64,000 nucleotides of DNA, from NCBI RefSeq assembly GCF_021155765.1, contig NC_060111.1, positions 8,927,981 to 8,991,980 of the forward strand, in the 5' to 3' direction. Under the pieces are notes generated by a model. That model ran no database searches. It saw only the letters and a list, made by a program, of their open reading frames with translations, and was not told where the DNA came from. Shown here one piece after another: positions 48,310 through 59,600 of the stretch; the first letter of the stretch is position 1, and every line of letters begins with the position of its first letter. The DNA is from Diprion similis. Taxonomy: Eukaryota > Arthropoda > Insecta > Hymenoptera > Diprionidae. Made by a program: the position numbers and the translations under genes.

Positions 48310-51300
48310 TGACACCTGGAGAGGTATGAAGGAACAAAATACTTTGGCAGCCAACACGGACCTTCCAATCCGCCGATAAAGATAACAGCCCCGGTTATAC
48401 TGACCGAGTCATCTTCGTATTACATCGTATTGTATTGGCAGAATTTGACTCGCAGAAAAATTGCAGTGCAAAGTCTGCATTCAGTTCGCAATTTAGCTGT
48501 GACTCCAATTCGTTATACCGAGAGGACTTCTTGAATGGAAACGATGCAAACGGCAATGTGCTGGCTGGTTACATCTGACCGGATCGACCGGGTGTTTTAT
48601 TGTTTGTGAATATTCCATTCACTTTTGCTGAGGCCGTGTTCCGAAACTAGCTGACAGCGATAAGATCTTTCTAGGACAAAGGCAGAGCTAATTCCAAAGT
48701 CGGCAGCGCAAGAGAGATAAAAGATCGTTGACGGCAGTGGGAATGAATTTCGGAACGCATGCCAAGTGTGAGATTCTTGTAATCGAACAAATCAAAGACT
48801 AGAGGAACTATGACATTAAAGATCGATAATCAAGGGCTAAAATCGTATTACTAGATTCTCGCATTACAGAGAACGATAATATCATTATATTTATAAGCAG
48901 CATAATTAACTAACACCCGTTACGTCCAGTCATCTCATAATACTCAAGACCATGTAGCACTCCCTTACCGACCGAGAAAACTCACCCTTTTTCTTCCTAT
49001 GCTTTTCCTATGTTAAATAAATAAATGAACATAAAGGGTTCAAATTTTGATAGTGCATCATTCTGTTGTAACGGAATTCAGGAAAGTTACTTATATCCCG
49101 AAAATCGCCAAAAAAATGTGTAGTTTTTTGACAAGTGTTACTATTTCCACATTTCCCGCATTTCAGGGGCCAAAAAGTGCATAGTTCAGATGCTTTCTGC
49201 CATTCCGGAAAGAATAAAGAATAAAATGAGCTATTGTGAAACTGTGTTCATGCAATACTGAGGTCGCTAGATGATAACTAGCAATTACAATAATTTCGTA
49301 AATAAAAGATGGTCTCACAATCAGCTGAAATGGGCGCCCTGCCAATCATGGAATGCTCTCGTGAGAGATTTAGTCGTGATGGTCGTGATATCCTCTCCAG
49401 ATTTATATCCTTTTCATTGCAAGATCATAAAATAGTCGATATTGGGCATTCCTGCAACCGGATCTTCAGTCAACGGATCCTGCAAGACCGTGTTCGGCCA
49501 CGCTTTACTTTCCGGTTCCCTTTAAAAGGTAAGGTAATTTTATTCTTTAATCCAACGATCATTCCTTTCCCGGTTTATCTGAAAATCGGAAATACATCCA
49601 CTGTCCACCACATTTCAACGCTTATTGTTAATCGGTACTTGGTAATCCAGAACAACTGGTGTCTAACTTCTGCAATTATCGGGAAGTGCCATTAGGCCGT
49701 CACATGACAGATAGACAGCCAAACGTATGTACAAACGTACCATAAAATGTCTAGTTTCTGTTAAGATGGTAGTCATGCCATGCTCCGTGTTTGCCGCATA
49801 GACATAGGGTGCGTTCTGATATTGGCTCCAGGTGCTGTCACTGATCTTTTTTCTCTTTTGCGCTGCCGAGTTCGTGAGTAGCTCTGCCTCTGTCCTAGGG
49901 AGTTTTTTAGCGCTGCCAGCTAATTTCGGAACGCACACATAGTCGACTAGTTTTTTTCCAATTTCAAGTGCCTATTCGACTATCTGGATTGGTCTTTGAG
50001 AAATCGTCTTATAACTGCTCTCATTTTAGTACTATTATAGCAAAACGGCGCACGACGGCCTTTTATGAATCCAAGAAACACCTGCACATTTCCCATGATT
50101 TTAAATCCCAATAATCAATTTCAGAATATCCCACGAAGACACTTTTTATTGCGTTCTTCGTGTTGAATACTCCGCATATTCGATGAACTAATAATTGAGA
50201 AAAAAAACTTCCTGAGTACATTCATAAAGAAATAGTTTTCTCATTGGAATTTGAGTTACGAAAAATAGGTGACTAATAACTCCCGTTAAAAATTCTTGTA
50301 CTCTATCTCTCGCAATTTTAGAAAAATCATGACAGCTAATTACAAATATACTATTAATTCAATAATTACCAAAAGTACAACTATATTGTTCAACAATATC
50401 GAGACAGTGAGATAAAAATTGAATTTAACGAGAGCTAGTAACTTTTCCATGTTTGTAAATCTTTAAACTTTTATGCCGTAAGAATCGAATAAAACAATAG
50501 CTTACGTGTTAACAAAGTACACGAATAACTAATTATGAGTCTTAATATTTGTATCTGACTAAAGTATATGAAATAAAACGCGATAATAACTGATTTTTAC
50601 TATAAGTATAACGGTAATATAGAATTCGGAGTTGAGATTCATTCCTACATTGTTTTAAATTGTATGAATGATTATGTTTGTCCATTTATTTCTTGGCTCG
50701 TAGCGTGTGTTTACATCACTTAAAACAAGGAATTGATATCAAATATTTGTTTGTTGCTCCATCCGGATTTCATTCTACCCTTCTATCTAAAGAAGAGGAT
50801 TCGAAGTATCAATCTTGCAAGAGGATATTGCTGAGGGACAGATATATTTTAAAAAATCTTTGTGATAAGTTATAACACATATTCGTGTTAGCAGTGGATG
50901 AAGCATTTGAAGTATGATCATGAAAATCGGGGCCCATTCGTGGATTTCAAATTGAAATTTACGAATTGACAAAAAATATTAAAAAATCATTTTTGTAGAC
51001 TTTCAACGTTGTACACCTATTTGTGAAATGAAAAATTCCTGACAACTGTTATCACTTCGACTATATCTAATTGCAATACATGAAGATTCACAAATTTTTA
51101 CTTTCAAATTAGAGAAAATTATTTTTGTGACAAAAACTTATTTTTGCGTAATGCAATCACCTTTTCAATTCGTAGAGTAATCATTTCTGGAAGAGTACAC
51201 AAAAAGAACTTCACAGTGCAAAAAAGTTTACTTTTACGCCCTAGTATCAAAATGCTATTTTTTATACTACACTATAAAAAAAAAAACTTGCAGAACCATG

Positions 51301-51390
51301 AGCTTGTTACATAAAGTATCGTGAAAAAACCTAATTCACCTCCTTGTTGCACCGTCTATTATTTAATAAACACGACAGTTTTGTTGATAC
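48310..51390. other. Intergenic between the pyrophosphatase and Maf genes
   Basis: Upstream of the pyrophosphatase ATG there is no obvious TATA box, although the first 300 bases are less AT-rich, consistent with a promoter. The remainder shows no recognised exon. The 128-codon plus-strand frame near 49309-49695 is not protein-like. Confidence 0.35.
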
Positions 51391-51395
51391 AAAAT

Positions 51396-51401
51396 TTTAT
51401 T
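51396..51401 (-). terminator. Candidate poly(A) signal of the small Maf gene
   Basis: AATAAA on the minus strand about 245 bases downstream of the Maf stop codon at 51645. Plausible position only. Confidence 0.3.
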
Positions 51402-51644
51402 ACCTATAAGCATTCCCTCAAAACACCAACATTATTTAAAGATTTCAGCCTTTATGTTGCACGCATCCAACTGAATCAAATAAATTATAAGTCCGGTGAT
51501 TTTGCAATCATAATTCGTGACATTTCATTAATAAATATAATAAGACCATTATAGTGCACTGATAAAGCGGAATGCTGGTGCAGAAAACAATATACTTGAA
51601 CAATAGAAATGTTATATCACAAAGATGTGGTACAAAATATTTGT

Positions 51645-53060
51645 TCACATGGTTTCTAGTTCTGGTGGAATGTAAATTTTTTTCTCTATAGCAAATTTCT
51701 TCAGTGCGTTATATTTAGCACGCCAAGATTCAACTTCTTCCCTCATTCTCTCATTATCTTCTTGCATCGCTTCCATGTCCCGGTACTCTTGACTTTTCTC
51801 GGACTCAAGCTCATCCTTTTGTTCGATACGTTTAATACGGCAACTGGCTGCGTATCCACGGTTCTTCAATGTTCTTCTCCGCTGCTTCATACGCACAATT
51901 TCTTCTCTTGTCAATCCACGAAGTTTAAGTTGACGATTCAAGTCGCGTACCGATATTGTGACAAGTTCATCGTCGCTAATATCAAGGCAGGGTCCTGGAG
52001 ACAGTGGCTCCTGTAATTGTATCCAAACGAAATCAATAGAAAAGCATTCGCATCGGTTGTAATACACTTGTATTCATCTTGTTTGGCAACATTGCTCAAA
52101 AACTATACATGTTTATATGTATTGTATTTGGGTGGTCTTTGATACGGTCATTATCAACTATTGTTATTCCCATGGGTTGAAGTATTCAGAAAATACTTAT
52201 TGATAATGTTTCCGAAACTACAGGCTCCCAACTCCATACTGAGTTCTACGCTAATGCCTTCAAGATTTTCCCGAAAGATATAAGATTGTAGGCACTTTAC
52301 AGTTAATTAATTTCTTGAAATTTTGTTTACGATTTTGACACGATATGTCCGATGTAAAAAAAATTTTATTCCAAAGTAGTCGAAATCTTACGTTTTTCAA
52401 CTGTGAAAATTTGAAGGCTTTGGTATAGAAGTTAGAATTGAGATACAAACTTAAGGGATTTTAAAAAAAATTTTCTTATTTATTTCGGGATATTTTGATA
52501 CGGGACCAGCATAATTCGATTATGACCACATTAAGGGTCACCCCAGTATAGTATGTATAAAAATCTGGACTTGTGACTGTTTCTTTTTTGAAACTGTAAT
52601 ACTAATGAATTCCTCTTTTCTACGTCTTCTTCCTTCGGGCTATTTTCCTCCTATAAGAATAGGTGCCAAAGCTACATCTTTATTACAGACTTGAGTTTTG
52701 TTTACGAAATCTAGATGGAATGGAACGTCATCCATTTTTGTCCTTCCTGGATCAGTGTGTGAATAAAGTCCGTTAGTTTTTTTTTCTTTAGCATTTCAGT
52801 AGGATCATAAACGTCCCGAATGGTGTTACATTAAGAAAGTTTTACGTTTCAAGTTTTTCGCAATCTTCATTAGTTTGTAACGAAAGCCTGGTTTCTGACT
52901 CCGCGTATAGATGGTAATGCGTAGTAAGAAATCTAGGTTAACGTGTAGGCTACTCTTCGATACAAGCGATACATGAAAAATGGAAGCCAATAAGAAACCG
53001 AATGTTTTTGTTATGGACAAAACTCACCATTTTACTGAATTTTTTCCGTTCCAAGGGCAT
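51645..53060 (-). CDS. maf-S: Small Maf bZIP transcription factor, 2 coding exons
   Basis: Partner of CNC-type bZIP proteins at antioxidant-response/Maf recognition sites (family knowledge); a nuclear protein. Coding exons on the minus strand are 53060-53028 (11 codons, [11 protein letters not shown]) and 52010-51645. The junction is ATG|GTGAGT to TTACAG|GAG, phase 0, giving 132 residues. Visible features: an extended homology region [17 protein letters not shown] and onward (about 23-50); a basic region with [15 protein letters not shown] (about 55-69), diagnostic of Maf; and a zipper from L79. The heptad positions L79, E86, M93, M100, W107 and L114 replace several leucines. It ends about 20 residues after the zipper without a large activation domain, which makes it a small Maf. 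The first exon was found by phase, donor and start codon rather than by homology. Confidence 0.9.
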
Positions 53061-53152
53061 GTTCCACCGTGTCTCAGGTTTCCGCCGACGCCGCGGCCTG
53101 CAGCATTTATTTCTTCGAGTTTTACGCTTTTCCCAGCATTATGCTTCGTCAT
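53028..53152 (-). promoter_or_regulatory. Possible upstream ORF overlapping the small Maf start
   Basis: In another frame an ATG at 53152 begins MTKHNAGKSVKLEE and stays open across the main ATG at 53060. If spliced with the same intron, it continues past the exon junction before stopping inside the Maf exon. If the transcript begins upstream of 53152, this would be an overlapping upstream ORF that could reduce Maf translation. The transcription start is not known. Confidence 0.3.
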
Positions 53153-53159
53153 TGTGGAG

Positions 53160-55080
53160 GCACTAACCTGAGTTTCATTCGGCTAGTTCTCAACTTAACA
53201 ACTACCTGTTCTAAAAACATTTGTCGCGCTAGTCTTTAAGCCTCTGACTTACACGTGCGCCACACGTTGATATTCAAACCCCATATATTGTTTTATGATG
53301 AGAGTAGAATATCGATGTATACCTAAAAAAACGCCCTGGTGAAAATGATTTCTACGCCTTTTAACGAATTTTCAGGGAAATTGGAACACTTAGTACAATT
53401 TGATAAAAAAAACTGATTTCGCCCAAAATTGTAAATGTAATGCATATAGTTTCCCATAAAAACTTATAGATTTTCATGAAAATTTGGATTTTTTCAGGAA
53501 GAAATCCACAAGCTAGAACTATTTTCAAAGTAAATTAACAATTCTTTACGAAAAACTATGCATATATACAATTTCCTACGAAATAATACGAAATGTTCCA
53601 AAATTATGGCAGTACTGTGTTGTCACAATAATTTTAACTCAGGCTTCAAACATTTTTTTCTGGTTTCCTAACATCTCATACGATTTCGAATTCATCGAAC
53701 AGACTTCAAAGCTTCCTTCGAACAATCTTATATTTAATCGTTTTTTTATCAACAGTTTTCGACACTACAAAAAATATTGCCAGCTCTCAAATTTTTATTT
53801 CAATTCATATTAGCATTATAAATTTCTAAGTAATGAATTAAATATCACATAAATTGTTTACTTTCAATAAATCAGAACTCCGGATCAAAAAAATATATCG
53901 ATATAAATGAGTAAATCATTTAGTCTTGGATTGTACTGTAAAATGTGTTATCATATTTCAGTAACTTTAACACAAGAATACTTAAAAAAAAAAACCGTGC
54001 ACAACAAAAAACTTGATTACTTTCCTAGATTATTTTTTACTTTTCATCACTTTTAGTGAAAGTATTGGTTTCCGTCGAAAATCACTTTTAACTAATCTCA
54101 GCAAATCTTTACGTTCGAATCTTTTTCGAACCTCTGGAATCCAAAAAACAGGTTTTTAGAGAAAAATCGGTCTGTCTGTCGTTCTACCCGACAAACTCCC
54201 GTGACCATCTCAAAAATAGCTCGATGAAAAATTTTGAAACTTACAGTATTTTACAACGAAATAATGGGTATGAAAAATTTTCATGATTCATTTAATATAA
54301 ACTTCCGGTTCAACTGAAAATGAATCGATCTTCAATATTTTACCGAGAAACCTACACTTCTTTCTCTTTATTACTCTTTCTAAATAAACGGTTATTTTTT
54401 TGAAGTTTATTTATTCAGATTGTTTTAAATTTAAAATTTTTTTGTTTTCTGTTACATCTGCTACCTTATACCAATTACTCTTAGGTACTTTTGTTTTAAC
54501 AACCAACACATATGAGGAGTCAGCACAAACAGCCTTGATGCAACAAAATTGTACCAAATCCGACCTTTTCTTTATCATTATAACAAGTAGAAGTTACCTA
54601 TGCATAGAGTGCTACATTCTTCTTCGTTCAAAAATATCAATTTCGAAAATAGCGAAGATTTTACCAGAATTACTTTTCGATATGGGACATCATTTCTTAA
54701 CGAAACCCATGTACAAAAAAAAATCAACGACTTCATAGCATTTATTTATCGTAAGGCTAGAATTTCATTTGTGGGTCCCCTTAATAATTGATCGCATTCA
54801 CGAATTATCACAATATCTACTACTTCCGTAGTAAGTATAAATATATTTTCAATGTAAATTTTTATTGATAATATAGACATTAGCTTTTGCAAGAAATCTA
54901 AAAAGGGTTACTCTCTATACTCTTCATATTTCTAATTCGATTGATTACTACGCAATGATTATTATGCTATGTCACTATGTGTAAAATCACTTTATACATA
55001 TATTTTATTTCTTCTTTTATTAATGCTTATCGCGCAGTAAATTAACAGTGATTAGTTAGTAAGATATATTTTCCGAAATC
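53160..55080. other. Intergenic, upstream of the small Maf gene
   Basis: AT-rich with no supported exon. An inverted fragment of the GGGGACCC repeat lies at about 54752-54783. Confidence 0.35.
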
Positions 55081-55084
55081 AGCT

Positions 55085-55189
55085 TTACGAATTAACCCAA
55101 GTAATCCATTCTTCAAATGTGTTCCCAAAAATTACAGGGTCAAATGTCATGTCGTAATCCACAGAGAACACTGTGATACTCTTCTTCAT
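55085..55189 (-). pseudogene. Coding relic, second segment (34 codons)
   Basis: A minus-strand ATG frame encodes MKKSITVFSVDYDMTFDPVI and then FGNTFEEWI, ending in a stop. It follows the 55244-55565 relic on the same strand but in a different frame after a stop codon. Its codons look protein-like, so the two are probably parts of one decayed gene. Confidence 0.3.
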
Positions 55190-55243
55190 TTTAAGAACCG
55201 TTAAGTAAGAAATGTGTCCTCATTTTCATGCCCAACTCTACGT

Positions 55244-55565
55244 CTAGCTTGTACTATCAATATACAATAATTTTCCTAAATTCAAAATAGTATCAACGGT
55301 GTCTGCAGTCCATTTCGAAAAACTCGAATCCCCTTGAACAGAGCCGTGTATAATTAATTGATGAAAACTATCATCACCTCTACTTGTATCGTAGATTTTT
55401 TCCTCTCTCTTTCCATTGAAATCAACTATTTTTTTGTTATCACGACTCTTTGTTGACTTCCTCTGTACCTTTATGTACGTGAACGTTTGTTTTTTCTCAA
55501 CGTCATTATCAGAAATGGATTGCAGTTTTCTTCTACCGATTCTTTCCAACTTTTTAGATTCAACT
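55244..55565 (-). pseudogene. Coding relic or terminal exon, unassigned (107 codons)
   Basis: The minus-strand frame is open from a good acceptor (TTACTAACTTTTAG|AG, with an embedded branch-point-like TACTAAC) at 55565 to a stop at 55244. Its composition is protein-like and highly charged (ESKKLERIGRRK at the start). It includes LIIHGSVQGDSSFSKWTADT and VDTILNLGKLLY. That last part reminds me of uncharacterised cysteine-peptidase-like proteins of transposable or viral origin in arthropods, with the expected central part missing. This is memory only. No upstream exon was found. It may be the last exon of a gene or, more likely, a decayed mobile-element gene, because related coding continues out of frame downstream. 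Confidence 0.35.
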
Positions 55566-56690
55566 CTAAAAGTTAGTAAAGTAAGTACTCAAAAGTACAC
55601 TCGACTCTTCATCAGAGTTCATAGAATTAAATGGTTTTTTTTTTCTAGTAAATGAAATTCTTTTTCTGAAGTATAACTGGAATCAAAAAAAAATATTTGT
55701 GACTATATTGGACGAGATTTGGGACCGATTATCACATAATTATATATATTAACATATTTTTGCTACTATAATTTTGATTGAGAATAGTCATGAACAATTA
55801 CCAAATTTTATCGATGAAACAAAAAAAGAAGTTATTGAGTGAAGGAATTTTGTTAAATACTCTCGGAAATATTTTTATTGCCACTGACAATTTTGACAAT
55901 TTAATATGAGATGTACATAGATTCAGTCAATTTACAAACATAATTAAATAATCCTAACTTATGATAAGTGTATCCATGTGATGATGCGATATTATAATTG
56001 TAATGTCGTCTCTAATTTATGATGCCAGACATGATTAATAATTTTATTCCTTACGATTAGTATAGTGGGGGACATTTTACATTACGTACAATAATTCAGC
56101 CCACATTTTTTGTGAATGTCGCTTAGAAATGCATGAAATTATAAGTATTAATTTAAATAAATATATATATATAAATACTTGATGAATATAATATTCATGT
56201 AATAGGTTGATCATAATAGTAAATTAAATAGTAGGACTTTGAGCTGTTCATTATCAGTTGAATCCTTTACGATCCGCGCTACTGAATCGACCTACGAAGT
56301 ACTAACAGATAGAAATAGATTCCAAGTAATGACTGACAAAAAAAAACTGAATGACGAAACTACTGTGAAAGGTTGCTCCTTAATCCTCTACATATAAATA
56401 ATCGTAACTTAATTATTATCTTTTCCCTGAAGATCGCTAAGACCTTCTCTACCACCGATTGGTATAGTTCCAAATTGCATTATTGATATTTTTTGTCAAA
56501 AAAATTTCAAAACATTTCAGTTCAAGAATGCAAATCAGAAGAATACAAAGTTTTACAGGGTCGTTTCGTAAAAAACTTAATTCAATAATCTCGTGACTAA
56601 AACTCGCATGCTACTTAAACGACTGTTTCAGTACAACGTGATTATACAATTGCCATGGATTTCTCGACGTTAATCATAACGTGAACCTTA
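55566..56690. other. 3' flank of the large secreted-protein gene
   Basis: No exon was recognised. AATAAA on the minus strand at 56043-56048, about 650 bases after the stop at 56694, is a candidate poly(A) signal. A short (AT)n microsatellite lies at about 56160-56174. Confidence 0.3.
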
Positions 56691-56693
56691 ATT

Positions 56694-59600
56694 CTAGTTT
56701 TGTTGAGATTCCAGATCAATTGCGGGTTTTGGAGTAGAACCACCGTCTGCTGGAAATTCGTAAATTGGTTTGAATCCTCCGAAAAGTTGTGGTTTGAAGT
56801 TTTCAATGTCAAATTCACTCTGTTCGGTTTGTGTTTCGTCCTCTTTCTCTTGTTCGTCAGATCTGTCATTTGATTCAGGCTTGGCAACAACGCTCCAGCC
56901 ATTGCTAGAAGGTGCTTCGGCACTGACACTAGCCATGAATGGTGCCATAAAATTTTGTGGCGATGGTGCGGAACTCGAGGAACTTGAGGGCTGCTGAGAT
57001 GGTAAGACGGGATTTTTACTCAATGTATCATCTTTCAATTCATCCGAAATAACTTCAATCAATTCAGAAGATCCTAATTTCTTATTATCCGGAGTATCAT
57101 CCGTCGGCGTAAACGCGTAGGCAATAGGTGTTACAGTTGTCAGCTGCACAGTCTTCAAAGTCACAGAAATTGGAGCTCTGTAAAGTGGTGCGTCATCATC
57201 ACTTGGTTTGGAAATAATTCTCGGGTCCGACTCTTCTTGGAGCCACAAATTATCAAATTTTGCAGGCTTGTCTCTCACGGCTGGAGCCTCAGTTTTCCTC
57301 ATTAGAAAAGGCATGTAATCCTGCAAGTAAGGTATCAGATTGATACTGGTATCGTCGTGTTGTTTGATATTCGTATTTTCATCGCCAACATCCTCGTCAA
57401 TCTTGTCACTCGGTACAAGTAATGGCTTCTCTTGGGTTATCAGTAGCGATGGGTCAGGCCTCTCCAGAGGATAGGGAAAATCAGATTTTAATAAGGAACT
57501 AGGATGAGGCCTGTTTTGCGGGCGCAGAATGGTTTTGTCTCGTAAAAGAGGAAGTCCTATCCCATCGTCTTCCTCCTCATCTTCCGATGATGCAAGGGTA
57601 TCTGGAGGTAAAGGTCGATGTGGTCCTCTAGTGCCAACCACAACACTTTCATCATCAGTTTGTGGATCGTCTTTATTGCTAACAGCAGAATTCATGGGAT
57701 ATACGACATAGACTGGCCGCTTTTCTTCTTCATTATTGGCATTGTCCGTGCTGTCACTATCGTCATCATCGCCGTCAAGATTGTCTTCACCTTTGCTGAA
57801 CTTTACTCTGAACGGTGGTGGGAGATTCGGCTTCACCACTTTCTCATCGAGCCCACCTTGTTGTTGAATCATCTGCAAAGTAGTCACCTGAGAAACGTCC
57901 TTGGGGTCGGTATTTGATCGTCTGTTTATTAGGGTTCTCGGTGGTATCTGCGGTGGTTCGGCAGAGAACTTCTCGAACCCAGAAATTTCCTCTGACTCTG
58001 TTTCGGCGTTCCGTCGAAGCTTCTGATCGGTAAATTGATCATTCTCCGTTCCTGGATGGCGCTGATAACGGTCACTTTGCGACAAGGGTGTGCGAAATCG
58101 CTTGTAATGTGAATCTGGTTCCTGGAATTTTTCTTTTTTCGAGAAGGAATTTGCGAAATGCGGATTGTCCGGTATTGGTTTCCGAAATTGTTGGTTATCT
58201 GAAGACGAATGACCTTGGTAACGCTTGTCGTTCAGAAGAGAACCTTGATACTTCTGTCCCTCTATTTGGGCGGAGTCGCGAAACCCAGGCTCACTATCAG
58301 AAACCAATCTCAAAGCATGTACTGATGGTTGTGGTGGTGGCGGTGGACTTAATCTCTGCAAATATGGCACTGGCGGTCTCCTTCCCAACATAGGCTGCCT
58401 CCCTGGACCATAAAGCGCAGGTATAGTACCGATTGATTCGGATCCATGATGACCGTGCGAAGATTTTGAGTTGGGTCTGAACTGAGGCAGAATATTAGGC
58501 AGCTTGGAGTCTTGGAGCAACGGTCTTTTGAAGTTACCATCCGGAGCACCAGATTTAGAATGCGGTGGTAACCTAGGAGGTCGGAGAAAATCAGGTCTCG
58601 GTGGGTAGTAAGGTCTTGGACGGCCGTCAAAAGGTCTCGAAGAATATGATCCCGAAGGGCGTTCCGATGATCTATCGATTGGTTCATTTGGAGGAGTTAG
58701 ATTTTCAGATAATTTTGGTAAATTTTCGTTCTGTTCTTGAGTATGGTCAAGGGTTGGTGTGCCCTTTATTGTAGGTGAAAATTCTTGAACTGATCCATCA
58801 GCTTCGTTTATAACAATAACGTGTTCTTCGACTGGTCTTTCATGGCTGCTACCTGGAAAAACGACGTACCCATTTTGCAAATTTGTATGAGGATTTTCAT
58901 TTGAACCACCGAAAACTACATGCTTGTCATTTTGATTGTGCACTCTATCAATTTCCGAAGAGGCACCCGTAGAAGGTCTTACTCCAAGGTTTAGAGAGGC
59001 TTCAACTGGAACGTTTCGTATGTTTACTACATCGTTGTGGAAAGGCCTTGATCCTATATTCAAAGAAGGTGCATTTAATGACGTTCTCACTCCAAGATTG
59101 AGAGAAGTTTCTGAAGGTCCACTTTGTGGGTGTACAATATTCAATCTTCCTGGATTTGTAGTACCGGGTAATACTGCCGATGGATTATTCAAAACAGTAT
59201 TTGGGTAAAGTGACGGTGAATTGACGAAAGATGGTAATGGACCAGGATTTGGTGGCTCAACACCGTTAATCTTGGGAGGATAAGGCCTATTCTGAGGGTT
59301 GAAATTCAAGTTATGCTGATCAATATTATTCGGCAATGCTGGATTCTTCTGACCAACCTCTGTTGAAATGGGCTTTGGATTAACTGCCACTGATGCCAAA
59401 GCAACGGGTACATTCGTCGCTGGTTTTTTATGGGCAATTACTGTTTGAGTATGGCTTTGTTCGGTGTCTTGTGAGTTGTACATAGATTGAAATTGACCTT
59501 CACTTTTAGACCCATAAGCATTTTCTCTGATCGCAGTTCCTACAAAGTGACCGCCATCTACATTTTGTTGATTGCCAAGAACAAATGAAACTGTGTCTTG

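Noticed and set aside
48308..48337. Ten extra codons upstream of the pyrophosphatase ATG
   Set aside because: They begin with TTG, not ATG; the first in-frame ATG is at 48307.
49309..49938. Overlapping plus and minus frames of 128 and 91 codons
   Set aside because: No domain, no splice context, composition not protein-like, and no consistent strand evidence.
56430..56480. Short minus-strand frame MQFGTIPIGGREGLSDLQG
   Set aside because: It looks protein-like but has an in-frame stop just upstream and no acceptor; it lies in the 3' flank of the large gene.
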